The notes beneath the pieces are model-generated. The model saw nothing but the letters and a program-made list of their open reading frames with translations. It ran no database searches and was not told where the DNA came from. DNA of 49,333 nt, from positions 399,770 to 449,102 of the forward strand of contig LM655170.1 in the NCBI GenBank assembly GCA_000824825.2. Direction: 5' to 3'. The stretch is from Mesorhizobium sp. ORS 3324 (GTDB lineage: Bacteria > Pseudomonadota > Alphaproteobacteria > Rhizobiales > Rhizobiaceae). Below are positions 24,864 to 34,292 of the stretch, piece by piece. The stretch's first letter is position 1; every line of letters starts with the position of its first letter. A program made the position numbers and the translations under genes.

Positions 24864-26012
24864 TTAGCCGGCCGCAACGGCGGGCGCGAAACTCTCCCGG
24901 AACAGGCGATTGATGTCGACGACGACCGGCCGGGCGTCCTGCCTACCGGCAAGCCCTTCATTGATGCGGTCGGACGCGGCCTGCTGGAACGCCATGTAGC
25001 CGGCATGGCGCGGGCGCACCCAGGCGCCTTCCAGCGTTGGCCGCGTGCCGCGATAGAAGTCGCCGGTCGCGGCGTTGACGGCCTCGTCCTCCCAGGCGGC
25101 GGCATGGCCGGACTGGCCGCCGGCTGCCGCATAGGGCCCACGTTGCACCTCGCCGCTGGCGATCCAGTAGGCGAAGTCGATCGCTTCCTCGGCGGCAGTG
25201 GAGAAGGCCGAGACGGCGATGCCGGTGCCGCCGAGCGCGGAGCCGACCGGGCCGTTACCGCCCACAGTCGGCATGTCGCAGAAGAAGAGCCGGTTCGGGC
25301 GGAAGCCTGCAGTCGCGTAGGGTACGTAGCCGTAGATCAGCGGCGCGCAAGCGATACGCGAGCCGGCCTCGGCCATCTTTTCGAACACCGCGATCGGGTC
25401 CATCGCCAGGCATTCGGGATCAACGAGCGCCGCGATCTCGCGCAGCATTTCGAAGACGGTCTCGCCGGTCTCCGGATCGGCCATGTCGCCCGGGCCATCG
25501 ACGGCGCAGGGCCGGCCGAGATCGGCGGCCAGCGTGAAGAAGCACATCAGCGAGTGCGGCGGCCTGAGCGGCAGGAGCACGCGGCCCTGTTGGGCAAGCT
25601 CCAGCACCTCGGTCCAGATCTTCGGCGCGGCGTCGATCAGATCGGGCCGCCAAGCCTGCACCTGGGTTGCGGCATCGATCGGAAAGGCCCATTGCCGCCC
25701 CCGCCAGGTGTAGCTCGGATAGGAGCGGCCGACGCTTGCCTTCGCCAGCGCCTCGCGCTCCTTCTCCCGGCCCGGCACGTCGAGCGGCGCCAGGCATTTT
25801 TCGGCGGTGATCTGGCCGACATGCGGATGATCGATGACGATCAGGTCATAGGCACGAGCGAGCTCCTCGACCGGGAAGGATTCGAAATCCTGCAGCGAGC
25901 GCTTCTCCCATTCGATCGAAACGCCGGTCTTTTCGTTCCACAGTCTTGAGCAGGCGACCATCGGGTCGTAGCCGCGCGGATGGTTCCAGGTCATGCCCTT
26001 GAGCGACGTCAC
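24864..26012 (-). CDS. Solute-binding-protein homologue without a signal peptide
   Basis: This 382-residue protein resembles family 1 carbohydrate ABC substrate-binding proteins: VSIEWEKRSLQDFESFP, DLIVIDHPHVGQI, GRQWAFPIDAATQVQAWRPD, and a tryptophan-rich C-terminal lobe. Its N-terminus (VTSLKGMTWNHPRGYDPMVA) has no hydrophobic stretch, so it should stay in the cytoplasm. The GTG start at 26012 overlaps the CoA-transferase TGA (26011-26009), so the two are translationally coupled; ATG 25994 is the other option and still gives no signal. No permease or ATPase is next to it. A ligand-sensing or metabolite-carrier role is possible but speculative. Confidence 0.8.
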   Translation of the reverse strand: MTSLKGMTWNHPRGYDPMVACSRLWNEKTGVSIEWEKRSLQDFESFPVEELARAYDLIVIDHPHVGQITAEKCLAPLDVPGREKEREALAKASVGRSYPSYTWRGRQWAFPIDAATQVQAWRPDLIDAAPKIWTEVLELAQQGRVLLPLRPPHSLMCFFTLAADLGRPCAVDGPGDMADPETGETVFEMLREIAALVDPECLAMDPIAVFEKMAEAGSRIACAPLIYGYVPYATAGFRPNRLFFCDMPTVGGNGPVGSALGGTGIAVSAFSTAAEEAIDFAYWIASGEVQRGPYAAAGGQSGHAAAWEDEAVNAATGDFYRGTRPTLEGAWVRPRHAGYMAFQQAASDRINEGLAGRQDARPVVVDINRLFRESFAPAVAAG

Positions 26013-27163
26013 AGGCCGAACTCCTTGCGGATCTTTGCGCTGTGCTCGCCGACGCGCGGCGCCGCCCGCTCGACCTTGGCGCGCACGGCGTCGATCCTGA
26101 GCGGCGACCGGGTGGTGTCGATCGAGACACCGTCCTCGCGCGTCACGGTCTGCAACAGGTCGAGCGCCTTGAAGCCGTCGCTCTCCAGCACTTCCTTCCA
26201 GTTCAGCACCTTCGCGCACCAGATGTCGGCCGGCTCGAGGACCGCCAGCCATTCGTCGACCGACCTTTGCGCGATGCGCTGCGCAATGATTGCCTTGATC
26301 TCGTCGCGCGCCGTGAACCAGGTCGCCGGCTGGTCGCGGTAGGGCGCCAATGCCTCGATCTCCAGCAGGTCGGCGAGTTTCGGGATCGGCGTCATGGCGA
26401 TCGCCAGGAAACCGTCCTTTGCCGGATAGACGCCGTAGGGCGCCGCCAGATAGGCATGGGCGCTGTGGAAGGACGAGCGGCGCGGCAGCCGCCGGCCGTC
26501 GTTGAGATGGGTCGTCAGCACCTCGAACTGGAAATCGATCAACGCCTCGAACAGGCTGGTCTCGACATGGCCGCCTTCGCCGGTGATGCCGCGCCGGACA
26601 AGGGCTGCGAGGATGCCTTGCGCGCAGGCCGCGCCCGCCAGCATGTCGGCGATCGCCAGGCCGAACGGCACCGGACCCTGATCCTCGTCGCCGTTCAGCC
26701 ACATGACGCCCGAGCGCGCCTGGGCGAGCAGATCCTGGCCGGGACGCTTCACCCATGGGCCTTCCTCGCCATAGCCGCTGATCGAGGCATAGACCAGGCG
26801 CGGGTTGAGCGAGCGCACATGCTCATAGTCGAGGCCGAGCCGCTCGATGACGCCCGGGCGGAAGTTCTGGATCAGGACATCGGCTTTGGCGAGCAGGCCG
26901 CGCAGCGCTTTCAGATCGTCCTCGTTCTTCAGGTCGACGGCAAAACTTTCCTTGGCCCGGTTGATGGCGTGGAAGATGGTGGAATCGCCGCCGATCTCGG
27001 TGTCGCTGAGATAGAGCCGTCGCGACAGGTCGCCGCCATCGGGCCGCTCGATCTTGATCACTCGGGCGCCGAGGTCGAGCAGCCTCAGCGAGCAGTAGGG
27101 TCCCGACAGGAACTGGCTCATGTCGACAACGACAAGGCCGGACAGCGGCAGGCCGGCAGCCAT
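26009..27163 (-). CDS. Family III CoA-transferase (CaiB/BaiF type)
   Basis: This 384-residue protein has the CaiB/BaiF fold signatures: SGLVVVDMSQFLSGPYCSLRLLDLGARVIKIERP at the N-terminus (positions about 8-41), FRPGVIERLGL, and the nucleophilic aspartate Asp144 in RPGQDLLAQARSG. Such enzymes move CoA between carboxylic acids. It lies between a MaoC-like gene (two-base gap) and the cytoplasmic binding-protein homologue. The substrate is unknown; activation of a sugar-derived or dicarboxylic acid would link it to the MaoC-like protein. GTG 27169 is an alternative start, overlapping the upstream stop. Confidence 0.88.
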   Translation of the reverse strand: MAAGLPLSGLVVVDMSQFLSGPYCSLRLLDLGARVIKIERPDGGDLSRRLYLSDTEIGGDSTIFHAINRAKESFAVDLKNEDDLKALRGLLAKADVLIQNFRPGVIERLGLDYEHVRSLNPRLVYASISGYGEEGPWVKRPGQDLLAQARSGVMWLNGDEDQGPVPFGLAIADMLAGAACAQGILAALVRRGITGEGGHVETSLFEALIDFQFEVLTTHLNDGRRLPRRSSFHSAHAYLAAPYGVYPAKDGFLAIAMTPIPKLADLLEIEALAPYRDQPATWFTARDEIKAIIAQRIAQRSVDEWLAVLEPADIWCAKVLNWKEVLESDGFKALDLLQTVTREDGVSIDTTRSPLRIDAVRAKVERAAPRVGEHSAKIRKEFGL

Positions 27164-27165
27164 GA

Positions 27166-27717
<552 letters not shown>

Positions 27718-27806
27718 GATCCTGTTCGTCCGTTGCCGGAGCATAGGCCGCGCCATCCTGGCAAAGCCGGAGCCAGGCGCGATCGATCCTCCCTCAATCT
27801 TCTCTT

Positions 27807-27833
27807 GTGAAGATTATATTCACTTATGAGTGA
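27807..27833. promoter_or_regulatory. Overlapping short dyads upstream of the CoA-transferase operon
   Basis: GTGAA (27807-27811) and TTCAC (27819-27823) form a dyad with seven bases between. TCACT (27820-27824) and AGTGA (27829-27833) form a second dyad with four bases between. They lie about 100 bases upstream of the MaoC-like start and could be operator half-sites. Arms are short, so chance is possible. Confidence 0.3.
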
Positions 27834-28052
27834 GCACAAGCGGGTTGGGTAGAAATTTTGCCTCCACGGTCGAACCTGGAGTTGCCTCAGATGCACGAGG
27901 ACAGCGCCGGGCCCTGGCCGCTTGATAACAGTTGCCGGCGGACTTCCGCCGTCACGGCGACCGCCGTTGTGGCGTGCTGGGTTGGCGAGGCGCTTCTGCG
28001 CAGGAAGGACCTCCGCCGGCCAGAATCGAGCAAAACAAATGATTATTTTAGT

Positions 28053-28093
28053 CAATTCTACATTTATAACCCACCCTAAGGGTTGTAGAATTG
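28053..28093. other. Strong imperfect hairpin in AT-rich spacer
   Basis: CAATTCTAC (28053-28061) pairs with GTAGAATTG (28085-28093), and AACCC (28068-28072) pairs with GGGTT (28080-28084). A six-base bulge lies on the left and a seven-base loop at the top, giving fourteen paired bases in total. It lies 150 bases upstream of the first polysaccharide-cluster gene. It could be a protein site, a terminator for incoming transcription, or the leader of an untranslated RNA. Confidence 0.5.
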
Positions 28094-28242
28094 TGGCGAC
28101 CAGTTGTAGGTGGAAGCGCACTACACGGTCCAGGCAAATGCCGCCAATAAAATTGGCTTCGATACCGGTGTAATTCGTTAGTAATCGATCGTCAGGATAA
28201 TCCGGACCTCGACATATTTGGTACCTTTTTCTTGAGTCGATT

Positions 28243-29127
28243 ATGGCGGTTCTCGGTGCATTCCCTCCCGGTGTCGGCTGCCGACCCTTCGACGAGGGGG
28301 ATTGGGAAGGCGTGGCGGATTGCCTGCACAGGGGCTTTCCGGAGCGCAGCCGCGGCTATTGGATAGAGGCTCTGACCCGCTTGTCGCGGCGGCCCGTGGT
28401 CGGCGATTTCCCGCGCTACGGTTTTGTCCTCGAGAAGTCGGGCCGGATCGTCGGCGCCGTGCTTACGCTCTATGCCAGGCACAGGAGTGCGGAGGGCGAC
28501 GAAATCCGCTGCAATCTCTCGAGCTGGTCCGTCGACGCCGAGTTCCGGCCCTATGCCAGCAGGATGATCGCGACGGTCATCATGCGCAAGGACGTTGTCT
28601 ACACCAACATTTCCCCGTCGCCCGGGACGTTGAAGCTCAACAAAGCGTTCGGGTTTCGCCTGTTTTCCGGCGGACAGGTCGCCTTCCTTCCCGTCCTGAA
28701 CGCGATGCCGCGCCCGGACCGCGTGCTGGAAGCCCGTCCGGACCTCGCCGAAATGACTGAGCTAACCGACAATGAAAGATACATACTCCTGGAACACGCC
28801 GCGCTGGGCTGTCTTTCGCTGATCTGCCTTTGCGACGGTTTGGTGTTGCCCCTGGTGCTGAAGCCGCGACGGATTTTGCACGGTCTCATCCCGTGCTGCC
28901 AGGTCGTCTACTGCCGCTCCCACGCGGACCTGGTCCACTGCGCCGGGGCCGTCGGCCGCTTTCTCCTGCGGCGCGGGAAGCTGCTTTGCCTCGTCGATGC
29001 CATGGGCCCGGTTGCCGGTCTGTCCGGCAAATATTTTCCGAAGAAGGGCCTGAAGTATTTCAAGGGTCCGAAATCGCCTGCGCCGGGAGACCTGACGTTC
29101 ACCGAAATGGTGCTGTTCGGCTCCTGA
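28243..29127 (+). CDS. GNAT-like acyltransferase-related protein
   Basis: This 294-residue protein has an N-terminal half resembling a GNAT acyltransferase: FDEGDWEGVADCLHRGFPERS, YGFVLEKSGRIVGAVLTLYA, then LSSWSVDAEFRPYASRMIATV and a TLKLNKAFGF segment that matches the usual end of the fold. The C-terminal half (about 160-294) is not recognised and is rich in Leu, Cys and Arg. Similar proteins are found beside exopolysaccharide genes in rhizobia. I infer acyl modification of a surface polymer, without proof. Convergent with the membrane protein downstream (34-base gap). Confidence 0.65.
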   Translation: MAVLGAFPPGVGCRPFDEGDWEGVADCLHRGFPERSRGYWIEALTRLSRRPVVGDFPRYGFVLEKSGRIVGAVLTLYARHRSAEGDEIRCNLSSWSVDAEFRPYASRMIATVIMRKDVVYTNISPSPGTLKLNKAFGFRLFSGGQVAFLPVLNAMPRPDRVLEARPDLAEMTELTDNERYILLEHAALGCLSLICLCDGLVLPLVLKPRRILHGLIPCCQVVYCRSHADLVHCAGAVGRFLLRRGKLLCLVDAMGPVAGLSGKYFPKKGLKYFKGPKSPAPGDLTFTEMVLFGS

Positions 29128-29134
29128 ACGACAC

Positions 29135-29157
29135 GGAAACGGAAGCTTGCCGGTTCC
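29135..29157. terminator. Short convergent hairpin
   Basis: GGAAACGG (29135-29142) and CCGGTTCC (29150-29157) pair with one mismatch around a seven-base loop, in the 34-base gap between two convergent genes. There is no T-tract. It is a possible weak bidirectional terminator. Confidence 0.35.
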
Positions 29158-29161
29158 CGAA

Positions 29162-30685
29162 TCAGGCCGGCGCCCCGGCCCGAGCCGCCGCGGCCAAGCG
29201 CCAGCGTGTTCCGAGCGAGATTCCCACAAGCAACAGGCAGAAGGCGAGGGCGAGCGGAGAGTAGAACGCCTCTTCCTGCAGCACGGCGTTGGCCGAGATG
29301 GTGGCGATGCCGACAAAGCCGAACAGGAAATCCGGGTCGCCGGTTTCGATAAGCTGCCGCCGCAACGCCACCAGCAGCGCCGCCAGGAAACCGAAGAAGA
29401 CGAGGCTGCCCACCCCCATCTGGTAGAGCATGACGCCGACCGCGCTCTCGACCGGGACTGAAGCGACGCCCTCGGCCTGGGCGCTTTGCCAATTGAGATT
29501 GATGCTCGTGCTCGACAGGTTGCCGCCGAGCCCCAGTCCCTGCCCAAGCGGGTCGGCCAGGAAGTCGCGCATGCCGGCGATCAGGCCGAGCACATGGTAG
29601 TCGCCATGCGTTGCACCGTAGCCGATCGCCGCTGTCGTCCAGGCCACGGCTAGCGCTATCACCGCCGTGAGCGCCAGACCGGCGCGCGAGGGTTTGTAGA
29701 TCAGCCGCACGGCAATCGCGACGAAGAGCATGAAGGTCGCTCCCTTGGAGCCGATGACAAGCAGCAACGGCAAGGCCGCGAGAGGCAGCACCCATCGTCC
29801 CCTGAAGAGGAGCCAGGCCGATATGATGCTCAAGGCGTAGCCATAGCTGATCGGGTGGAAGTTCGGACCGCCGATGCGGAAGACGCTCGGCAGGATGTCG
29901 TTGAACAGCGGCGTGTTGAAGAAGGTCGTGGTCATCACGTCCTCGATCCCACGGTAAACGAAACCCGTTTCCTTGAGCGCCTGCTCCCACACTCCGGTCT
30001 CGACCTGCCGGGATATGCTGCGCTCGACGTAAAGGTCGCCATGGAAGAAGCTGAGGAAATCCATGGTGAGGGTCAGTTCCAAGTAGCCATAGACGATCGC
30101 GCCGGCGCCGAGCCAGAGCATGCTCTTGCGCAGGTCGACCGGATAAAGGCTGGCGGCCAGCACCGCGACGTGAAAGCAGGCGAGCGGCGTGATCGTGTTG
30201 CGGAAATAGACGACAGCGTCCTTCGGGCCGCCATGCACGACGCCGAAGGCGAAATAGAAACAAACCGTTCCGCTGAGCACGATGCTCAGCAGCAGCCACG
30301 GGCGCAGTTCGGTCAGCGCCCGGACGCGGTGCTGAAACGAGGCCGCCAGGAAAATACCGAACGCGGTCATCAAGATGATGAAGTTCGTGCCGCGCAGCGC
30401 GTCGAAGGTGTCGTTGTCGGGAATGTAGGGGGTGAACCAGGCGACCACGAGGTTCTGGTAGAGGAAGGCGCAGATGATCAGCACCGGAACGCCCGAAGGC
30501 ATCGCGTTCGCAATGATCAGCGTCAGCACGAAAGTCGCGGCTATCCCGAACGGGGTCCAGACGGCAAAGGCGGAGACGGCCAGCGCAACGACAAGCAAGG
30601 CAGTGCCGACATGCAGCAGGGCTTCGGACGTGTCCCGGCCCGGCGCGCCCAATCCGACCGGCGAATAGGCATGCGTCGTGCTCAT
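29162..30685 (-). CDS. O-antigen ligase/Wzy-type polysaccharide membrane protein
   Basis: This 507-residue protein contains roughly ten to twelve hydrophobic helices and one long hydrophilic loop in the middle (about 195-265, FFHGDLYVERSISRQVETGV), the pattern of Wzy polymerases and WaaL ligases. It should reside in the inner membrane and join repeat units at the periplasmic face. I use ATG 30685 (MSTTHAYSPVG) rather than an upstream in-frame ATG inside the gap to the glycosidase gene. It is the third gene of the leftward Wzz-like, glycosidase, ligase set. Polymerase versus ligase cannot be decided by eye. Confidence 0.78.
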   Translation of the reverse strand: MSTTHAYSPVGLGAPGRDTSEALLHVGTALLVVALAVSAFAVWTPFGIAATFVLTLIIANAMPSGVPVLIICAFLYQNLVVAWFTPYIPDNDTFDALRGTNFIILMTAFGIFLAASFQHRVRALTELRPWLLLSIVLSGTVCFYFAFGVVHGGPKDAVVYFRNTITPLACFHVAVLAASLYPVDLRKSMLWLGAGAIVYGYLELTLTMDFLSFFHGDLYVERSISRQVETGVWEQALKETGFVYRGIEDVMTTTFFNTPLFNDILPSVFRIGGPNFHPISYGYALSIISAWLLFRGRWVLPLAALPLLLVIGSKGATFMLFVAIAVRLIYKPSRAGLALTAVIALAVAWTTAAIGYGATHGDYHVLGLIAGMRDFLADPLGQGLGLGGNLSSTSINLNWQSAQAEGVASVPVESAVGVMLYQMGVGSLVFFGFLAALLVALRRQLIETGDPDFLFGFVGIATISANAVLQEEAFYSPLALAFCLLLVGISLGTRWRLAAAARAGAPA

Positions 30686-30758
30686 CGCCGGCCGGCTCCT
30701 CTGGTCATTGCCTGTCGCGGCAAGCGTCCACGGCGCCCATCGTCCACGTTCGTCCTCC

Positions 30759-31868
30759 TTAACTTCCAAGGAGTGCGGCGATCATAGAGTCGTCGAACCC
30801 TTCAGCGCTTCGCCTGCTGCTGATGAGGCCGAAACCCTGATCGAGTTCCCAATAAGCCCACGCCACATGGTTTGCTTCAGCCGCCTTGCGCACGGCGCGC
30901 ACCCAGGCTGCACGGCTTACGGCATCCACGCAGAAATTGAGCACGCCGAATTCGTTCAGCATGACCGTGCAGTCATGCGTTGTGGACCAGCGCCCGAGAT
31001 CGGCGAAATCCGCACCGATCCGCGCTTCCGTCCAAGGCGCCGACAATTCGTCCTCGACGAGGTTGGCGGCCTCATCGTCGCCCGCCGCGCGCAGCTTTGA
31101 AAGCAATTGGCTCACCGGCGCCATCTCCTTGCTCGCGGGAAAGGGCAGGTTCGCGATGCGGGCGAGCGGCGAGGCATCCCAGTTCTCGCACTGATGGGTG
31201 AATGCCATCGGCGCGTAATAGTGGACGGCGGCGATCTGATTGTCGTCGGTGAGCGGCGGCGTGTCGGCGATTTCCCAGACGCCCTGGAACTGCGCTGGTC
31301 CCCAGACCAGCGTGTGGAGCGGACAGCTTGCTCTGAGCGTTGCGGCGATCTGCTCCCGCAGCGCCAGCCACTGGGTCCGTTCCATCGGCGGCTCGTTCAG
31401 CAGTTCCGGATAGACCCAATCCGCCGGCAGGTCGGCGACGATGACACGCAGGGCCGTCCAAGCCTGAAGCACCTGTCTGCCAGCGGCCTCGGGATCATTG
31501 CGGAAAGCCGCCACCAGCTCGCTCGAGGGATGCATGTCGAGGAGGACGGAAAAGCCCAGGCCGACGAGGTCCCTGACTCCGTTCTGGATGCGGCGAAGCC
31601 TGCCCGTGTCCCCGGTGGAGACGAGATCGCCGTTTACCGGCAGCCGGATCGTTTCGAATCCCGCCTGGCGCAGCTTTTCGAGCGTCGCCGTGGCCGGAGC
31701 GAGCCCGCCGTCACGGTCGAGCCATCCGGGAAGGTTGAAGCCGCGCGAGGGTACGCGGCCACCGGCCGTCGCCAGCGCGGCGGACTTTGGTAGCGGGGAG
31801 GTGGCAAGGAGGGCTCCGGCGACAAGCGCGAGCGCATCTCGCCGTGACAGCCTGGGCGGCGATGTCAT
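30759..31868 (-). CDS. Secreted glycoside hydrolase family 5-like protein (cellulase fold)
   Basis: This 369-residue protein starts with a possible Tat-type signal (LSRRDALALVAGALLA, positions 8-23) and has a GH5 TIM-barrel pattern: RGFNLPGWL (about 42-50), IRLPV, VLLDMHP, the acid/base Glu159 in LLNEPP, HYYAPMAFTHQ, and the nucleophile Glu306 in VMLNEFGVLN. GH5 enzymes cut beta-glycosidic bonds; one encoded inside an export cluster typically trims the polymer or sets its length. The frame is open upstream but overlaps the Wzz-like gene, so ATG 31868 is used, 20 bases after that gene's stop. Confidence 0.83.
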   Translation of the reverse strand: MTSPPRLSRRDALALVAGALLATSPLPKSAALATAGGRVPSRGFNLPGWLDRDGGLAPATATLEKLRQAGFETIRLPVNGDLVSTGDTGRLRRIQNGVRDLVGLGFSVLLDMHPSSELVAAFRNDPEAAGRQVLQAWTALRVIVADLPADWVYPELLNEPPMERTQWLALREQIAATLRASCPLHTLVWGPAQFQGVWEIADTPPLTDDNQIAAVHYYAPMAFTHQCENWDASPLARIANLPFPASKEMAPVSQLLSKLRAAGDDEAANLVEDELSAPWTEARIGADFADLGRWSTTHDCTVMLNEFGVLNFCVDAVSRAAWVRAVRKAAEANHVAWAYWELDQGFGLISSRRSAEGFDDSMIAALLGS

Positions 31869-31888
31869 CGATCCACCGCCTCCACGGC

Positions 31889-34051
31889 TTATGCCCTGGC
31901 GGCGGTGCTGCGGCGCCATTCGCCGGCCTGTCGAGGATCGTCGCTCGTGCCGGCCGGCCGCGCGCTGTCCGGCGCGACGACAAGGGTGGCGCTGCGGCCG
32001 ATCTGGCCGGCGCCGAACTGCTGCGCAAGCAGCCTGGCGGCCTCGGAAGGCTGCTCTGACGGGCCGAGCGCGACAAGCGCCAGATCGGCCTTGGCGAAGA
32101 GTTCCGGATTCCAGCCGTTCTCGTTGAACGAAGGCGCGATCACCAGCACGAAATCGAAGGCGGTTCCTGCCTCGGCCAGAATGCCGCGGAAGGTGTTGCG
32201 ATCCGCTCCGCCGGGGCCTTTCTCCGCCACCGAGCTGCATACGACGGTCCGCAGGCCGGTCGCGCCGTCGATGAACAACCCGGCTCCGCTCGTCATCGAC
32301 TCCGACAGGTCATCGCCAATTTCCACCATCAGCACATTTTGCTCGGCGCGCTGCATGCCCATTCCCAGCATCGCGCCCGCGATCCTTGCCTCGAAGCTGC
32401 TGCGGATCGACGACACGAGGATGACAAAGGGTTTGCCATGGTCGTCGAGGTGCAGGACCATCTGCCGCATGATCTTCAGGACCGCGAGCGAAAGCGTTTC
32501 GTTCCCGGTCTGGAACAGCTGCTTCCTGATCGCCTTGATGTTGGAATAGGCGGTGCCGCCGGCGACGCCGGGCAGGCGGTACTCGCCGAAATTAGCCGGC
32601 ATCGGCAATGGCCGGGGGGCGACAGGCGGGCTGTCCTTGCGGTCCACGACCGGCTCCGGCGCGACATCGGCCGGTGCCTGCGGGTCTTCCTCCGGCTGCG
32701 GTATCGGCCCGAGCGCCAATGCGAGGCCGCATCCGGCGAGAAGGCCGAGAACCGCGCTCACCAGGAGAAGCAGGACCGGCTTCGGCCATGTCGGCTGCAC
32801 AGGCGGCGAGGCCGCGCCGATCTTGCGCGCCTCGGAGGTCTGCGCACCCTGCATCTGGGATGTTTCCTGCGCCCGCTTGAGGAAGTCGTCGAGCACGGCG
32901 CGCGCGGCCTGCGCCTTGGATTCCAGCTGCCGCAACTGCACCTGCGCGATGTTCGAGTTCGTCGACTGCTGGCGCAACGCCTCGAGCTTGTCCTGCAGCT
33001 TCTGGACATTCTGCACGGCAAGTTCGTAGTTGGCCTTCAACTGCTGCCTGATGCGATCGGCTTCGGCCGCCATCAGCCGCTTCATCCGCTCCAGTTCCGA
33101 CTGAAGCCGCCCGATGGTCGGGTGACGCGGCCCGTACATGGTTTCCAAGCTGGCCAGTTCCGCGGCGCGCTGGTTGTAATCATCGCGCAATTTGACGGCG
33201 GAGGTGGAGGTAAGAATGTCGGCGAGCTTGGCGAGCCCGGCCGGCGAGCTGCCGGCCGCAAGCGCCTGGTTGTAGCGGTCCTTGGCCTGATCGGCGTCGC
33301 CCTGGGCGGCTATCAACTGGCTCGTAAGCTGATCGAGCTGCGACTGCAGCGTGCCGCCATCGGTCGAATTCAGGATGTTGTGTTTCGCTTTGAAATCCTC
33401 GACCGCCCGCTCGGCGTCGCTGACATCCTTCTGCAGGCCGGAGATTCTGTCGGTCAGTAGCGTGTTGACATCGCTGTTGGCGGTTTCGCGTTCTCCCACC
33501 AGGCCCGCCCGGTACTGGTCGACAATGGCATTGGCGATGCGCGCGGCCTTTTCAGGCGAGGGCGAGGTGAAGCTGACATTGATGACGTAGGTGAGCCCTT
33601 CGCGCTCCACCGACACCTTGCCCTGGAAACGCTTGAAGGCGGTATCCTGCGGCGAGGTCGCGCCGGCTCCGAACAGCGACAACAGACGCGACATCAGGCC
33701 GGCGCCGCCAAATTCCGGATCGCTGTCGAGCTTCTGGTTCTTGAAAACCGAGCCCAGCAGGTCAGGCGACTGGATGACGAAGACCTGGCTGGCAATGGCG
33801 GCGCTGTCAGATCCGATTCCCGGGAGCACGTTGTTGAAATTGGTCGCGCGCGTGTCGCGGGGGTCGATCAGTATCGAGGCGGTTGCCGTGTAGCTCGGCT
33901 TCGTCACCGCAAGATAGGAAAGCGCCAGCAGCACTGCCGCGCCGGCGACGGCAAGCACCATCAAACGACGCGCCCACAGGATGGCCCACACGGCACCTAT
34001 GTCGAACAGCGGCGGAAGAGTGCGTTCGTCGATCCTGGCTGGCTTCATCAT
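31889..34051 (-). CDS. Wzz/ExoP-like polysaccharide co-polymerase with degenerate kinase domain
   Basis: This 720-residue protein has TM1 at about 30-49, a periplasmic region with long coiled coils (about 180-400; many Gln/Leu/Glu/Ala repeats), TM2 at about 424-446 after WPKP, and a cytoplasmic domain resembling bacterial tyrosine autokinases. The ILVSS strand is kept, but the P-loop that should follow reads IRSSFEARIAG, lacking the GK(S/T) triplet, and the C-terminus has no tyrosine cluster. I infer a chain-length regulator without kinase activity. Start is ATG 34051, with ATG 34048 next to it having better spacing from GAGG. It begins the leftward three-gene set. Confidence 0.85.
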   Translation of the reverse strand: MMKPARIDERTLPPLFDIGAVWAILWARRLMVLAVAGAAVLLALSYLAVTKPSYTATASILIDPRDTRATNFNNVLPGIGSDSAAIASQVFVIQSPDLLGSVFKNQKLDSDPEFGGAGLMSRLLSLFGAGATSPQDTAFKRFQGKVSVEREGLTYVINVSFTSPSPEKAARIANAIVDQYRAGLVGERETANSDVNTLLTDRISGLQKDVSDAERAVEDFKAKHNILNSTDGGTLQSQLDQLTSQLIAAQGDADQAKDRYNQALAAGSSPAGLAKLADILTSTSAVKLRDDYNQRAAELASLETMYGPRHPTIGRLQSELERMKRLMAAEADRIRQQLKANYELAVQNVQKLQDKLEALRQQSTNSNIAQVQLRQLESKAQAARAVLDDFLKRAQETSQMQGAQTSEARKIGAASPPVQPTWPKPVLLLLVSAVLGLLAGCGLALALGPIPQPEEDPQAPADVAPEPVVDRKDSPPVAPRPLPMPANFGEYRLPGVAGGTAYSNIKAIRKQLFQTGNETLSLAVLKIMRQMVLHLDDHGKPFVILVSSIRSSFEARIAGAMLGMGMQRAEQNVLMVEIGDDLSESMTSGAGLFIDGATGLRTVVCSSVAEKGPGGADRNTFRGILAEAGTAFDFVLVIAPSFNENGWNPELFAKADLALVALGPSEQPSEAARLLAQQFGAGQIGRSATLVVAPDSARPAGTSDDPRQAGEWRRSTAARA

Positions 34052-34292
34052 TTTCCTCGTGCGGAGCCGCGACCTCACGACCTCACTCGTCTCCACATTA
34101 TTAAGGATTATCGTTAGCCATCCGTTAAGGGTGGAGCTGAGACGATGCGATCCGTGCCGGGCGGTGCCGGTAACCATGCGAAGCGTTCGCACTGGCGCAA
34201 ATGCGGACTTTTGCTCTATTCAGGGGCCGGGTTTTGAGCGACGGCGCGCAGGCTAAGGGACAAGCCACAGCCGGTCGTCTCAGGAGGCGAAG

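Larger units (their letters stand above)
27718..28242. other. 525-base gene-free region before the polysaccharide cluster
   Basis: No convincing gene is seen here on either strand; open frames lack coding character and start signals. The left part should hold the promoter of the MaoC/CoA-transferase operon, including GTGAA-N7-TTCAC at 27807-27823. The right part is AT-rich (28020-28240) and contains a strong two-part hairpin at 28053-28093. The GC content is visibly below that of the surrounding genes. Confidence 0.6.

Noticed and set aside
26013..26756. N-terminal extension of the solute-binding-protein homologue through the CoA-transferase gene
   Set aside because: The extension is out-of-frame CoA-transferase sequence. 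It also does not encode a signal peptide.
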